Positions 8,960-18,180 are shown, numbered from the stretch's first letter. The stretch is 64,000 bases of DNA from Chryseobacterium sp. MFBS3-17 (GCF_020687745.1 NZ_JAJEWK010000007.1:62001-126000); one strand, 5' to 3'. A program made the numbers and translations. The notes: generated by a model not told the origin, from the letters alone.

Positions 8960-9715
8960 TCAAACTATTCCTTGGAGATAATATTCAGGAAAAGTTTTTA
9001 CGGTATCTCCGGTTGCGATTTTGTAAAGCAGTCTTGTACACATTGCTGCAACATGCCATGTTCCTATAGCTAATTGGGGCGGGGGTAAATTTTCTTCTTC
9101 GTGTTGATAGGAAGAAATAATATCTTCAAGCCAAATCATTGGATGGCCCTTGAGTTTTTCTTGTTCAATAATTTGCTGAACAATTGTAACTTCATCAACA
9201 GAATTCGAGTTACCAATATTGCTGAGTTTAGAACTTCCATCTAAAACGGCAACTAAGCCAACCCATCCCAAATTGTAAGGATGAAGAACTGGAATGTTTT
9301 TTTGGGAACAGATTTCATCAAATAGGAGTGGGGTTTCATCCTTAAAATCTAACGCATTAATAGCTACGTCATGATTAATAATTTCAGAAATATTTTCATA
9401 GTTAATAAATTTGTCAATGTATTCTATTTGAGCATTATTATTTATGCTTTTTAAGCGTTCAAATAACGTTTTTGCTTTTGATACATTTAAATCCTTTTCA
9501 GTATAATTTTGACGGTTCAAGTTAGAAAGCTCAATCTGATCACCATCAACGATGGTTAATTTTTCAAAACCTAATCGCAAAGCGCATTCAGCAATTACAC
9601 TTCCAATTCCACAGCCAGCAATTAGTACAGAAAAGTTCTTGATCTGATTTTGTGTTGCTTCATCAATGTAAATTCTATTTCTGCTGTAACGGAGATCCAT
9701 AAAATTTTTCGCCAA
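8960..9715 (-). CDS. ThiF/MoeB/HesA-type E1-like adenylyltransferase
   Basis: This 251-residue Rossmann protein has the ATP-binding loop GCGIGS at residues 34-39, the acidic IVDGDQIE strand end (Asp57, Asp59) and the LSNLNRQN segment (Asn67-Arg68-Gln69) that contacts ATP in E1-like enzymes. No paired CxxC zinc motif is present, unlike ThiF and MoeB, and no ubiquitin-like or JAB partner is nearby. It may therefore adenylate a C-terminal carboxylate of another small substrate, or a peptide. The gene is convergent with the LuxR-type gene. A perfect lux-box-like palindrome lies 28 bases upstream of its start, tying it to the same regulon. Confidence 0.8.
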   Translation of the reverse strand: MAKNFMDLRYSRNRIYIDEATQNQIKNFSVLIAGCGIGSVIAECALRLGFEKLTIVDGDQIELSNLNRQNYTEKDLNVSKAKTLFERLKSINNNAQIEYIDKFINYENISEIINHDVAINALDFKDETPLLFDEICSQKNIPVLHPYNLGWVGLVAVLDGSSKLSNIGNSNSVDEVTIVQQIIEQEKLKGHPMIWLEDIISSYQHEEENLPPPQLAIGTWHVAAMCTRLLYKIATGDTVKTFPEYYLQGIV

Positions 9716-9742
9716 AAGTATGAGTGATTTCCACCTTAAGCC

Positions 9743-9758
9743 CTACACTATAGTGTAG
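9743..9758. promoter_or_regulatory. Lux-box-like palindrome, copy 3 (perfect)
   Basis: CTACACTATAGTGTAG is a perfect 16-bp palindrome located 28 bases upstream of the ThiF-like start. It shares both half-sites with the boxes at 8032 and 8069, so the three sites are probably bound by the same regulator. Confidence 0.65.
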
Positions 9759-9969
9759 TTAATTATAAAATATTGCTCAAAACATTTTTTAAATACCAAA
9801 GATGTCCGTAATTTGTGACTTAAAAGAGAAAGAATACTGAAAAAAAAGAGTTAATTGGGCGATTTACATAGATATCATTTTCAGAATTAAGAGTAAATTC
9901 GACAAGTCCAAGATAATAGGTTTTTTGTATTTTTTACTAAACGCAACCTAAGGAAACATATTATACAGA

Positions 9970-10128
9970 ATGCTTGCAAACCAATCCATTATTTCGGATA
10001 TTAAGTCTATTATTTCTCAATCAAAGGAAATTGCTATATGTGCTATTGATAATCAGCGAACACTAACGTGTTGGCATATAGGCAAACGTATTTTTGAAGT
10101 AGAGAGTGTAGATAAAGAAAAAGAATAA
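9970..10128 (+). pseudogene. Truncated N-terminus of a DUF1016 (YhcG-type PD-(D/E)xK) nuclease
   Basis: A 52-codon ORF reads like the first part of DUF1016 proteins, including the landmark DNQRTLTCWHIGKRIFEVE (the family usually has RTLxYWxIGKxIxEEE). It stops just where full-length members continue with the GKERADYG-like segment, so the rest of the N-terminal domain and the whole nuclease domain are missing. It lies 22 bases before qatA and on the same strand, so it may contribute its promoter to that operon. I read it as the relic of an older defence gene replaced when the Qat operon arrived. Confidence 0.65.
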
Positions 10129-10150
10129 TTGATTAATATATTTTAAAATT

Positions 10151-12031
10151 ATGTGGGCAGATAATGAAACCTCTAATGATTTACTTGGATTTAAAGTTCA
10201 TGCAGACTTAATCGTCGATGTAATTAATGATAAAGATGTATTGCCTGTTACGATTGGGGTATTTGGTGATTGGGGTAGTGGTAAGTCAAGTATTCTTAAG
10301 ATAGTAGAAAAAGAGTTAATCGGAGATGATAAATACGGTTTTAAAGACGGTACTTTGGTTTTATATTTTAATGGTTGGGTCTTTGAAGGTTATGATGATG
10401 CAAAAGCAGCATTGTTGGAATCAATCATTGAGAAATTTGCAAAGCATAAAAAAATAGGCCCGAAAATTAAGGATGAAACTGTAAAACTTTTCAAATCGGT
10501 TAAATGGATGCGATTAATGGGTTTTGGATTTAAAAAAATTGCAGTTCCTGCTGCCACTGCATATCTTACAGGAGGTATTTCGTTAATTCCATATTTATTA
10601 AATGAGTTTTCACAAATAGAACCTACCGAATTAGCTAATAAGTTAAAAGGAGAAGACGCAGAAAATTTTTTGAGCAGTATTATCAAAAAGAATGAAGAAG
10701 AGGAAATTACTATGGTACGAGAATTCAGAGATGATTTTAAAAAAATGATTGAGAAATCTAATGTTGAGAAACTTGTAGTAATTATTGATGATTTAGACCG
10801 TTGTACACCCGATAGATTAATAGAAAATTTAGAAGCAATAAAATTATTTTTAAACGTCGAAAAAACTGCATTTGTTATTGGAGCAGACCCAAGAATTGTA
10901 AGGCATGCAATAGAACTACGATATAAGACGGATGGTATAGAAAACTCCTCAGATGTAGAGAGTAGAAACGAAAGAATTGTAAGTGATTATTTAGAGAAAT
11001 TAATTCAAGTCCCCTATTATTTGCCTAAACTGACTGATAATGAGGTTGAAACATATTTATCGTTATTATTCTGTCAAAAAGAACTTGGAAGTGATTTTCA
11101 AAAAGTATTAGAAGCATTTTATTCAACAAGAGAAAATAACAGATATGATGTGTTTGGGTTGGGAGATATTGACTCAATACTTAGTACTGAAGAAAAAAGT
11201 AAGTTAACAAGTAGTGTATCAATCATTGCTTCTTTAGCTCCTATTATAACGGAAGGCTTGAAAGGCAATCCTAGACAAATTAAACGGTTTTTAAATACTT
11301 ATTCACTGAGAGATAGACTTGTGAGAGTTGCAAAAATATCGGACTTTAGAATGGATGTTTTAGCAAAGTTAATGGTACTTGAATATTCATCACAAAGTTT
11401 ATTCAGACAAATTTATGAATGGCAATCATCTCAAAAAGGGGAGTCTAAAGAAATTAAAGAATTAGAATCACTTGCAAGTAAGAGTAGTATTGAAATTATA
11501 AAAGAAAAATATTCTGCCGACTGGGTTACAGATAAAACAATAAAATGGTTAAATGCAGAGCCAAAATTAACAGATATAGATTTAAGAGATTATTATTGGA
11601 TTACTAGAGATCAATTAACAACATCAATTAGTGGTAGTTCCTTGGTATCTCCACATATTAGGTCATTAGTTAAAAAGCTAATTGAACCTGTTGCTGGAAC
11701 GGCTTTAACAAGAACTGTAGCTAATGAAATTAAGGATAAATTAAGTGAAGGAGATTACGAAACATTGATTTCGCTACTTGAAAAAGAGCTTACCAAAGCT
11801 CCTGAAAAAACTGAAATACATGAGGCTTTTATTGAACTAATGTCACAAAAATGTCCAGATGTGATTGACGCATATACAAGAGTTATTAATAAAGTGGATA
11901 ATAAGAAAATTCCATTCAGTTTAGCTCAAAATTTTAAATTAGTTGAATCTAAGAATGTTGAGGTTAAAAAACTATATAAAGTATTTAAAAAGGATAGCCA
12001 AATTTTTAATGCAATAAATGATGATAAGTAA
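10151..12031 (+). CDS. qatA: QatA-type KAP family P-loop NTPase of the QatABCD anti-phage system
   Basis: This 626-residue protein starts with a KAP P-loop ATPase domain. The Walker A motif GDWGSGKSS places Lys45 and Ser46, and the Walker B motif VVIIDDLDR places Asp213/Asp214 with the DLDR signature of KAP ATPases. A hydrophobic stretch around residues 128-150 lies in the KAP domain insertion. The C-terminal 200 residues are helical and not assigned. A KAP ATPase as first gene, followed by a QatB-type protein, a QueC-like and a TatD-like protein, is exactly the published QatABCD defence operon. The stop codon overlaps the qatB start (TAATG), indicating translational coupling. The ATPase presumably senses or acts on invading DNA; the mechanism is not known. 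Confidence 0.88.
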   Translation: MWADNETSNDLLGFKVHADLIVDVINDKDVLPVTIGVFGDWGSGKSSILKIVEKELIGDDKYGFKDGTLVLYFNGWVFEGYDDAKAALLESIIEKFAKHKKIGPKIKDETVKLFKSVKWMRLMGFGFKKIAVPAATAYLTGGISLIPYLLNEFSQIEPTELANKLKGEDAENFLSSIIKKNEEEEITMVREFRDDFKKMIEKSNVEKLVVIIDDLDRCTPDRLIENLEAIKLFLNVEKTAFVIGADPRIVRHAIELRYKTDGIENSSDVESRNERIVSDYLEKLIQVPYYLPKLTDNEVETYLSLLFCQKELGSDFQKVLEAFYSTRENNRYDVFGLGDIDSILSTEEKSKLTSSVSIIASLAPIITEGLKGNPRQIKRFLNTYSLRDRLVRVAKISDFRMDVLAKLMVLEYSSQSLFRQIYEWQSSQKGESKEIKELESLASKSSIEIIKEKYSADWVTDKTIKWLNAEPKLTDIDLRDYYWITRDQLTTSISGSSLVSPHIRSLVKKLIEPVAGTALTRTVANEIKDKLSEGDYETLISLLEKELTKAPEKTEIHEAFIELMSQKCPDVIDAYTRVINKVDNKKIPFSLAQNFKLVESKNVEVKKLYKVFKKDSQIFNAINDDK

Positions 12032-12903
12032 TGGGAACTACACAAAGAATTAATCCGGGAGTAACAAATCAACCCAATTGGGGGGACTTATCAAATTCTA
12101 TTACTCAAATAGCTAAAACATTTGAACAGGAGCAAAAGCTTGACAATGAAGAAGCACAGGAAAACGAAAACGATAATAAAGAAGATGACAAGGCTGATAA
12201 TAAAAAACCTATTGTAAGTGATAACTCCAAACAATACAAAAAAATATTAGATAGAAGAAATGGACACATTGGTTCGGCATTTAAAAATCTAGTTAAAACA
12301 GGTGGCGGTCGTAAAGCCATCATTTCGGGAAAATCTTCTTCTATTGGAAAGGCGGGATTAAAATCCGCAAGAAAACTTACTGGTTTTTTTACAAGCGTTG
12401 CAAACAACGGGCTAGATACGACTTTAGTTGATATTGGTTTTGGTTCACTTAAAGGAAAATCATTTAATGATGTTATTGATTATTTGCTAATATATTGTTC
12501 AGATTCTAACCAAGGAATGGATGAAACAGCGGCTAATAAAGCTTCATGTGAAATTATGAAAGAAATTGCAGCTCAATCAGATAACGATGTAAAAAAGTAT
12601 CAAGAATTAATAAAAGAATTAGTCGATGGTCAAGGACTAGCAGATAAATTGTGTAAATTTTGGGGGCTTTATATTTTCGAGCATTTATCACAACGTTTTG
12701 AAGAGAAAATACAACAGCAAAAAGGTGAAGAAGTCAGCAAAGAAACTTTTAAGATTATAAAAGATGACATTTTAGGTCGTGTAAAAGTCTTAAATACAAA
12801 AAGACCTGTAACAAAAATAGATTGGAATAAAACCGAAGGTAAAAAAGAAATTGAGAAAATATTCGATTCCATAATTAAAATCATCTGCAATGAAAAAGAT
12901 TAA
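12031..12903 (+). CDS. qatB: QatB-type protein of the QatABCD system
   Basis: This 290-residue protein has an acidic, low-complexity N-terminal quarter (residues 32-60 are Glu/Asp/Asn/Lys-rich) followed by a basic, Gly/Ser/Lys-rich patch (GGGRKAIISGKSSSIGKAG) and a helical C-terminal half. I recognise it mainly by its place between the KAP ATPase and the QueC-like gene, where QatB always sits; its biochemical role is unknown. Its start overlaps the qatA stop and its end overlaps the qatC start by 14 bases. The linker-like N-terminus suggests a flexible tether. Confidence 0.75.
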   Translation: MGTTQRINPGVTNQPNWGDLSNSITQIAKTFEQEQKLDNEEAQENENDNKEDDKADNKKPIVSDNSKQYKKILDRRNGHIGSAFKNLVKTGGGRKAIISGKSSSIGKAGLKSARKLTGFFTSVANNGLDTTLVDIGFGSLKGKSFNDVIDYLLIYCSDSNQGMDETAANKASCEIMKEIAAQSDNDVKKYQELIKELVDGQGLADKLCKFWGLYIFEHLSQRFEEKIQQQKGEEVSKETFKIIKDDILGRVKVLNTKRPVTKIDWNKTEGKKEIEKIFDSIIKIICNEKD

Positions 12904-14212
12904 AATTGAGATTCCAAAATATGATTTAAAGAGTGGAATTCTAAACATAAGAATTACAGAGGAAAAAGGAGATTCTTCAACTGTGAGTGTTGATTATAAA
13001 ACTTTATTGCCATTTGCTATTTCTGTAAATCCAGAAGTTAGAGATTTCTTTTTTGTAACGTGTTCTGTATATGGGATTGATAGATTTGTAAATCGGAAAC
13101 AGCATTCAGTTGATGGATGGTCTAGGGAATTGCATATCTCACTTCCTGTTTCAGAAGTGAAAATTTGGAATAATGTCAGATGTGACTTAGAAGAACTTTT
13201 TTCATTTCTTACAGGAGATTATTGGCAAATTGATTTTTATAAATCCGATTTTATAAATCCTGATTTTGAATTACCGATTGATTTTAAAGAAAAATTTAAA
13301 CAAGTTAATCTATTTTCCGGGGGATTAGATTCATTGATTGGGGCAGTTGATTTTTTAAGCACTCATCCAAAAAATAAGATTCTTTTAGCTTCACATTATG
13401 ACCCCCAAATGAAAGGTCCTCTAACTGACCAAAATGTTTTATTAGATAAATTAAAAGCAAAATATACAGGTCTTTTTGATAACGTTCCTTCTGTAAAAGT
13501 AACATTATCTCAAACAACCACAAGACGAGAAACAACCTTTAGAAGTCGCTCAATTCTATTTATAGGCATCGCACTCTTAATTTCGGAAGGGAAGAAAATT
13601 AATAAAATTATTGTACCTGAAAATGGTTCTGTTTCTCTAAACTATCCATTAAGTTCCTCAAGACGAACTTCTTGTAGTACAAGAACAACCCATTCTTTTG
13701 TGTTAGATAAAACAAATTTGGTTTTAACTAAACTAAATATTGTAAGTAACATATCTAATCCTTATGAATTTATGACTAAAGGCGAAATGGTTGATAACTG
13801 TAATGATTTAGAATTTTTAAAACAAATAATTGGATTTTCAAATTCATGTGGAAAAAGAGGGCATAGAGCTCATTGGAAAGATTTAAATGCAAGCCATTGT
13901 GGTTTTTGTATGCCATGCATCTATAGACAAGCATCATTAATTAACCAAAAAGACCCTACTACTTATGGGAATACTATTAATTCTTTAATTCCTTTTAATA
14001 CAAAAAAATCGCAAGATGTTGGTACGTGTTTAGATTTTCTCAAAAAGGATATTACCAAAGATGATATTAAAACAGAACTAATAGTTAATGGAGTAAAAAA
14101 CATCAATAAGTTGAATAAATATGTTGATGTTGTATGTCGAACAAGAGATGAATTATCTAAATGGATTAGTAAGAATGGTAATTCATATATAAAAACAAAA
14201 GCGGGTTTATAA
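12890..14212 (+). CDS. qatC: QatC, QueC-like PP-loop enzyme of the QatABCD system
   Basis: This 440-residue protein carries the PP-loop SGGLDS at residues 143-148, the ATP pyrophosphatase signature of QueC enzymes that make 7-cyano-7-deazaguanine. The C-terminal half has the zinc-type cysteine set SHCGFCMPC (Cys337, Cys340, Cys343) with an upstream SCGKRGH Cys. An N-terminal extension of about 130 residues precedes the PP-loop, longer than in housekeeping QueC. Within Qat systems this protein is thought to modify a protein or nucleotide; the substrate here is unknown. It overlaps qatB by 14 bases and abuts qatD with no gap. Confidence 0.87.
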   Translation: MKKIKIEIPKYDLKSGILNIRITEEKGDSSTVSVDYKTLLPFAISVNPEVRDFFFVTCSVYGIDRFVNRKQHSVDGWSRELHISLPVSEVKIWNNVRCDLEELFSFLTGDYWQIDFYKSDFINPDFELPIDFKEKFKQVNLFSGGLDSLIGAVDFLSTHPKNKILLASHYDPQMKGPLTDQNVLLDKLKAKYTGLFDNVPSVKVTLSQTTTRRETTFRSRSILFIGIALLISEGKKINKIIVPENGSVSLNYPLSSSRRTSCSTRTTHSFVLDKTNLVLTKLNIVSNISNPYEFMTKGEMVDNCNDLEFLKQIIGFSNSCGKRGHRAHWKDLNASHCGFCMPCIYRQASLINQKDPTTYGNTINSLIPFNTKKSQDVGTCLDFLKKDITKDDIKTELIVNGVKNINKLNKYVDVVCRTRDELSKWISKNGNSYIKTKAGL

Positions 14213-14941
14213 ATGTTAGATACACATTGTCACATCGATTTGTATAAGAATCCAAAAGCTATCTTAGATATATGCGAAAACAATGGTATTACCGTTTTTT
14301 CAATGACGAATTTACCTAGCCATTTTGAAATGGGTTTCCCTTTTTTTCAATCGAAAAAGTATTTAAGAATAGCTCTGGGCATGCATCCTTTATATGCTAC
14401 ACAGCATAATAATGAATTTTCAAAGTTTGAATTGAACCTGTCTAAAACGTCATATATAGGAGAGATTGGGCTGGATTTTTCGAGGGAAGGCATTGTAACA
14501 AAAAATCTTCAGTATGCATCTTTTAATAGAATTTTAAAATTAGTTTCGGATAAAAAGAAAATTCTTAGTTTACATTCTAGGAAAGCAGAAAAAGAAGTTT
14601 TAGAATTATTAATGAAATATAAAATTCAAAGTGCAATTTTTCATTGGTACTCAGGTAGTTTAGGTCTAATACGTGAGATTTCAGAAGCAGGTTATTTTTT
14701 CTCTATTAATTCTGCAATGATAAAGTCTGTGTCTGGAAAAAAAATTATCTCCAAAATACCAAAACATCTTGTTTTACCAGAAACAGATGGGCCTTTTATT
14801 TCTGTAGGAGGAAGGACAGTAATGCCAGGCGATGTAGATGATGTATTAGTTTATTTATCTAACATCTGGGAAATTAGTTTTGATGAAACTAGAATGCTTA
14901 TGAAGTCTAATTTTCGAAACCTAACTAACACATTGAAGTGA
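14213..14941 (+). CDS. qatD: QatD, TatD-family metal-dependent nuclease of the QatABCD system
   Basis: This 242-residue TatD-type TIM barrel shows all expected metal ligands: THCHID (His5, His7), GEIGLDF (Glu84), LSLHSRK (His121), IFHWYSG (His144) and LPETDGP (Asp192). TatD enzymes are Mg-dependent DNases and exonucleases, and QatD is the nuclease arm of the Qat defence operon. The ATG follows the qatC stop codon directly, so the four genes form one coupled transcript. The next gene is convergent. I see no clear terminator in the 62-base gap. Confidence 0.88.
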   Translation: MLDTHCHIDLYKNPKAILDICENNGITVFSMTNLPSHFEMGFPFFQSKKYLRIALGMHPLYATQHNNEFSKFELNLSKTSYIGEIGLDFSREGIVTKNLQYASFNRILKLVSDKKKILSLHSRKAEKEVLELLMKYKIQSAIFHWYSGSLGLIREISEAGYFFSINSAMIKSVSGKKIISKIPKHLVLPETDGPFISVGGRTVMPGDVDDVLVYLSNIWEISFDETRMLMKSNFRNLTNTLK

Positions 14942-15003
14942 GAACACATTTTGAATATATTAATACAAAGTTATGTACGTAAGCAAAAAAAAGCATTTCA
15001 AAC

Positions 15004-18000
15004 TTACACAGTTAGTGGGATGGTACCATTTTTTAAAAATTTTACGAACTCATCGAATGAGACTGCATTTCTCCATATTTCCTTTCGGATATAAATTGAT
15101 TCTTTTTTATCGTCGAGATAAACCATCACATTATCATCAATTATTAGTTTTTGAAGGCCTTCATCCCAATGATGAATTTTATCGGAAATTTTGTGTCCTA
15201 TATCGATTACAAATCGGGATTCCTTTATGAAGTATTCCTTATCAATTTCTTGATTATCTTCAGGTCTTGTCATGACGCATAAAGCGTACTTATCTGGATT
15301 TTTTGAAGCTGTCCTTCCTTGCAGAGCAGACATACGAACATTTTCTTTTCCTGTAGCTACACTTTTGATTTCTATGGAATAGCTTTTTGCATCTAAAATC
15401 AACTCAAAATCCTTTCCACGATCAGGGTTTTCTATTTTGAAATCAGCATCTAAACCAGCAATTGCCGTTTCAAATGCTGTTTCGGCTGCTTTGCCAATTG
15501 CTTTCCATCTATCAATTTGCTGTTTAGATTCAAGCATTTCTTTGGCTTTTGCTAAAAGAGCTTCAGTACCCAACTCAGCTGCGGCTGATTCAAATTGTTT
15601 CATTTCTTCGGTTGTGAGGTTGATCTTAGCCAGGTCTTCAATGTCGTCAATGGATTTTCCTGACTTGATAATGCCGTTGATCTTTTGGCTAAATTTTTCA
15701 CCCAAGGCAAGCATATTCAGGTGCGGCCTTTTCTCTTCAAATTTGGTTAGACAGGTTTCTGGAAGAGAGGGGAATTGATCAACCCATGCGCTTAATGAAA
15801 GAAATAGACTGTTGTATTCTTTACCCGGTTTTACTTTGGTATCAATGTCGTCAGGATAAAAGAGCTTGTCTATTTCGTTGGTTATGATTTCAATGCTTCT
15901 CGTCCTTATCTCACTATTACTTATTTGAGTAGCCACAATGTTTTTTCGTGGGTCGCCATGCGTGGTATATTCCTTGAAAATGTCTTTGATGGTATCGTCA
16001 AAGTATTGAGAGTCGGCTTCTGCATAGATGAAATCATTGTAAGGCTTGAACTCATCGCTTTGGACAGGGATAATGTTCCTCTTTATAATGATTTCCTTGG
16101 AATCCTCTTGCATTGAGAATACATAAAATTGGTTATACCAATCAAAGAAAGATTCGGAATGACCTTCAAAGTAAGCTTCTGCGAATAGTGAGGGCTTCTC
16201 TGATTTTTCTATCAGATAACTCACATATTTAACCGACCAGAGATCAGCAGAACGATAATAGTTTTCATAGTCTGTTGATATGATTTTTTTCTCCGGTGCA
16301 AACTCTGGTAAGAGTTGATTGATGGTATTGAACCAATTTTCTCGCTTGAAAGCCCTATCACTTCTAAATAGGCAACAAACATGAAAGACGGCTTTAATTT
16401 GCTCCTCAGTGGCATCTTCGACCTTTAGGTCACTTATTAAATTCTTGTTGAGGTCGTTGTAAAATTCATTGAGATCGAAAGGTTTGATTCCTTCTACATC
16501 ACCTACTTTTCGGTTGAGAAATTCTTCATCTAAATCTCTTCCTAAACCTTTGGAGACATACTTAAACTCGTCATCAATCTGAGGATGCAAATACACCTCA
16601 CTATGCTTTGCTTTAAAGTGATTTGCCTCGGTCGGGTAGATGGGGGTAGCATCTCCAAGGTGTAAAAGTTTGTTCTCAGCAAGAAATTCATAAAGGCTTT
16701 TTAGCCACTCAAAGGATTCATCTACACTGAGATCAATGCTTGTTTCAACCAGAGCTACCAGGTCACTGATGTCAAATTGAATACCTGTCGGCCATTGATC
16801 TAATTCCTGATCGATGATTTCTGACCAATGCCAAATGCTTTCTTTCTCAGGAAGATGCTCAGGAATAATGGAGCTTGCCAAATCAAAAAGCGAGTCTAAG
16901 GATTCCAAATCTGATAGAATGAATTTTGCCTCCTCAATTTTGACATGTGCGCCAGATACTGTCTTCACAATAGGTTTGGAGAGCAAGGATTGTCTGATAG
17001 GAGATTGGATGTTTTCCTCATACCAATCAACATTCAAGTATCTATCCACATGCTCAGGTAAACCGCTTTTAGCTACCAGATGGGCATTTTGAACTTTTGG
17101 TAATAGCAGCTCTATGAATTTGAGGTAATGGCTTATGAAATCACTAAGCGCATTTCTGTTTTTTATAGCACTAGGATCAGGTTCATCTTTATTGGTGATT
17201 TTGGTTCTGATGCCATCCCTTAGTTCTGTTGGGTGGAAATCACTGTGCTGTAGGAGTACAGGTAGATTGAATTTTTCAGTGCCAATCAATGGAAATTCCT
17301 TGTAAAGTACGGCCTGACTCTCCAATGGTAAAAGTGAGTAGGTAGTACCGTTCTTTTTGGCTGGAATGGCAAAAATCAGCTTTTCTGATTGCTGGAATAA
17401 AAGACCATTTTCTGAATCAGTGGATGCAAATTGAATATCCGGAAACTCTGAGGCTTTTGTATGCAAACTGAATGATCCTGACCACTCAGGGGTCGTAACT
17501 TCAATCTCCTTAATGGAGCGATTGATTAGAAGTGTAAAAGCAGCATTTCTTTTTAATTCAATCAATCCTTTTTCAGCGTACTTGTATGAATCTGAAGTGA
17601 GGGTGTAGATGAACCTATTGGAGTGGTCGTGAATGTCTTCCTCTGATTTCTTACCAATAGCTTGAATTTCTGAAAACGTAATGCCAAGAGATTTCTGCAT
17701 GGCATCCAATGCAATGCTTTCATCTAAAGTGGCCGCTGAGCGGTCAATTTGAAGTGAGAACCGTCTTTTACCCGTTGCATTGGTATGCACTCCATCTATG
17801 GTCAGTTTTTTATTTAGGATGTGGGTAGTGACAAATCCAGTTCCGTACTTTCCGGTTGTGCCACCTTCACCATTCAATGATTTGGTTGATGTTTTATAAA
17901 GAATTGCGAGTAAGTGCTTTGTCTCAAATGGTTTACCATTATGAGCGAACTCAAGCTTGTCTTGAGTGAGGTTGATCGAAATGGTGATTCCATCGGGATT

Positions 18001-18180
18001 GGCAACATCTTTGGCATTTTGAAGAAGCTCCCAAATCCATCTTGTTTTCTTATCCTCAGGGAAAGTATAAAGCCTGTCCACATCATGAATGATGTCTCTG
18101 GCTTCACTCTCAGTGCGCTGTTTCTCTCTTTCTACACTGGCCTCATCGAGTTGTTGTATATCTTCTGTATTTTGACTCAT
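15004..18180 (-). CDS. Large Hsp90/sacsin-like GHKL ATPase with C-terminal DUF3883/nuclease-like domain (probable defence gene)
   Basis: This 1058-residue protein begins with a GHKL ATPase domain: WIWELLQNAKDVA is the N-box with the ATP-contacting Asn, LEFAHNGKPF the G1-like box, and GGTTGKYGTGFVTTH the glycine-rich lid. This is the sacsin/Hsp90-like type found in several large bacterial proteins. The last 170 residues contain FETAIAGLDADF, DFELILDAKSYSIEIKSV and a basic tail, which fits DUF3883 and a PD-(D/E)xK-like core in which Asp, Glu and Lys of LDAKSYSIEIKS would be the metal and catalytic residues. The middle 600 residues are unassigned. It is convergent with qatABCD, and its base composition is richer in G+C, so it probably arrived separately. 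A defence role is inferred from domain make-up and location. Confidence 0.6.
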   Translation of the reverse strand: MSQNTEDIQQLDEASVEREKQRTESEARDIIHDVDRLYTFPEDKKTRWIWELLQNAKDVANPDGITISINLTQDKLEFAHNGKPFETKHLLAILYKTSTKSLNGEGGTTGKYGTGFVTTHILNKKLTIDGVHTNATGKRRFSLQIDRSAATLDESIALDAMQKSLGITFSEIQAIGKKSEEDIHDHSNRFIYTLTSDSYKYAEKGLIELKRNAAFTLLINRSIKEIEVTTPEWSGSFSLHTKASEFPDIQFASTDSENGLLFQQSEKLIFAIPAKKNGTTYSLLPLESQAVLYKEFPLIGTEKFNLPVLLQHSDFHPTELRDGIRTKITNKDEPDPSAIKNRNALSDFISHYLKFIELLLPKVQNAHLVAKSGLPEHVDRYLNVDWYEENIQSPIRQSLLSKPIVKTVSGAHVKIEEAKFILSDLESLDSLFDLASSIIPEHLPEKESIWHWSEIIDQELDQWPTGIQFDISDLVALVETSIDLSVDESFEWLKSLYEFLAENKLLHLGDATPIYPTEANHFKAKHSEVYLHPQIDDEFKYVSKGLGRDLDEEFLNRKVGDVEGIKPFDLNEFYNDLNKNLISDLKVEDATEEQIKAVFHVCCLFRSDRAFKRENWFNTINQLLPEFAPEKKIISTDYENYYRSADLWSVKYVSYLIEKSEKPSLFAEAYFEGHSESFFDWYNQFYVFSMQEDSKEIIIKRNIIPVQSDEFKPYNDFIYAEADSQYFDDTIKDIFKEYTTHGDPRKNIVATQISNSEIRTRSIEIITNEIDKLFYPDDIDTKVKPGKEYNSLFLSLSAWVDQFPSLPETCLTKFEEKRPHLNMLALGEKFSQKINGIIKSGKSIDDIEDLAKINLTTEEMKQFESAAAELGTEALLAKAKEMLESKQQIDRWKAIGKAAETAFETAIAGLDADFKIENPDRGKDFELILDAKSYSIEIKSVATGKENVRMSALQGRTASKNPDKYALCVMTRPEDNQEIDKEYFIKESRFVIDIGHKISDKIHHWDEGLQKLIIDDNVMVYLDDKKESIYIRKEIWRNAVSFDEFVKFLKNGTIPLTV

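Noticed and set aside
14973-15230. 85-codon plus-strand ORF after qatD
   Set aside because: It mostly overlaps the 3' end of the GHKL ATPase gene in antisense, its product is unlike any family, and the opposite strand carries a clear domain.
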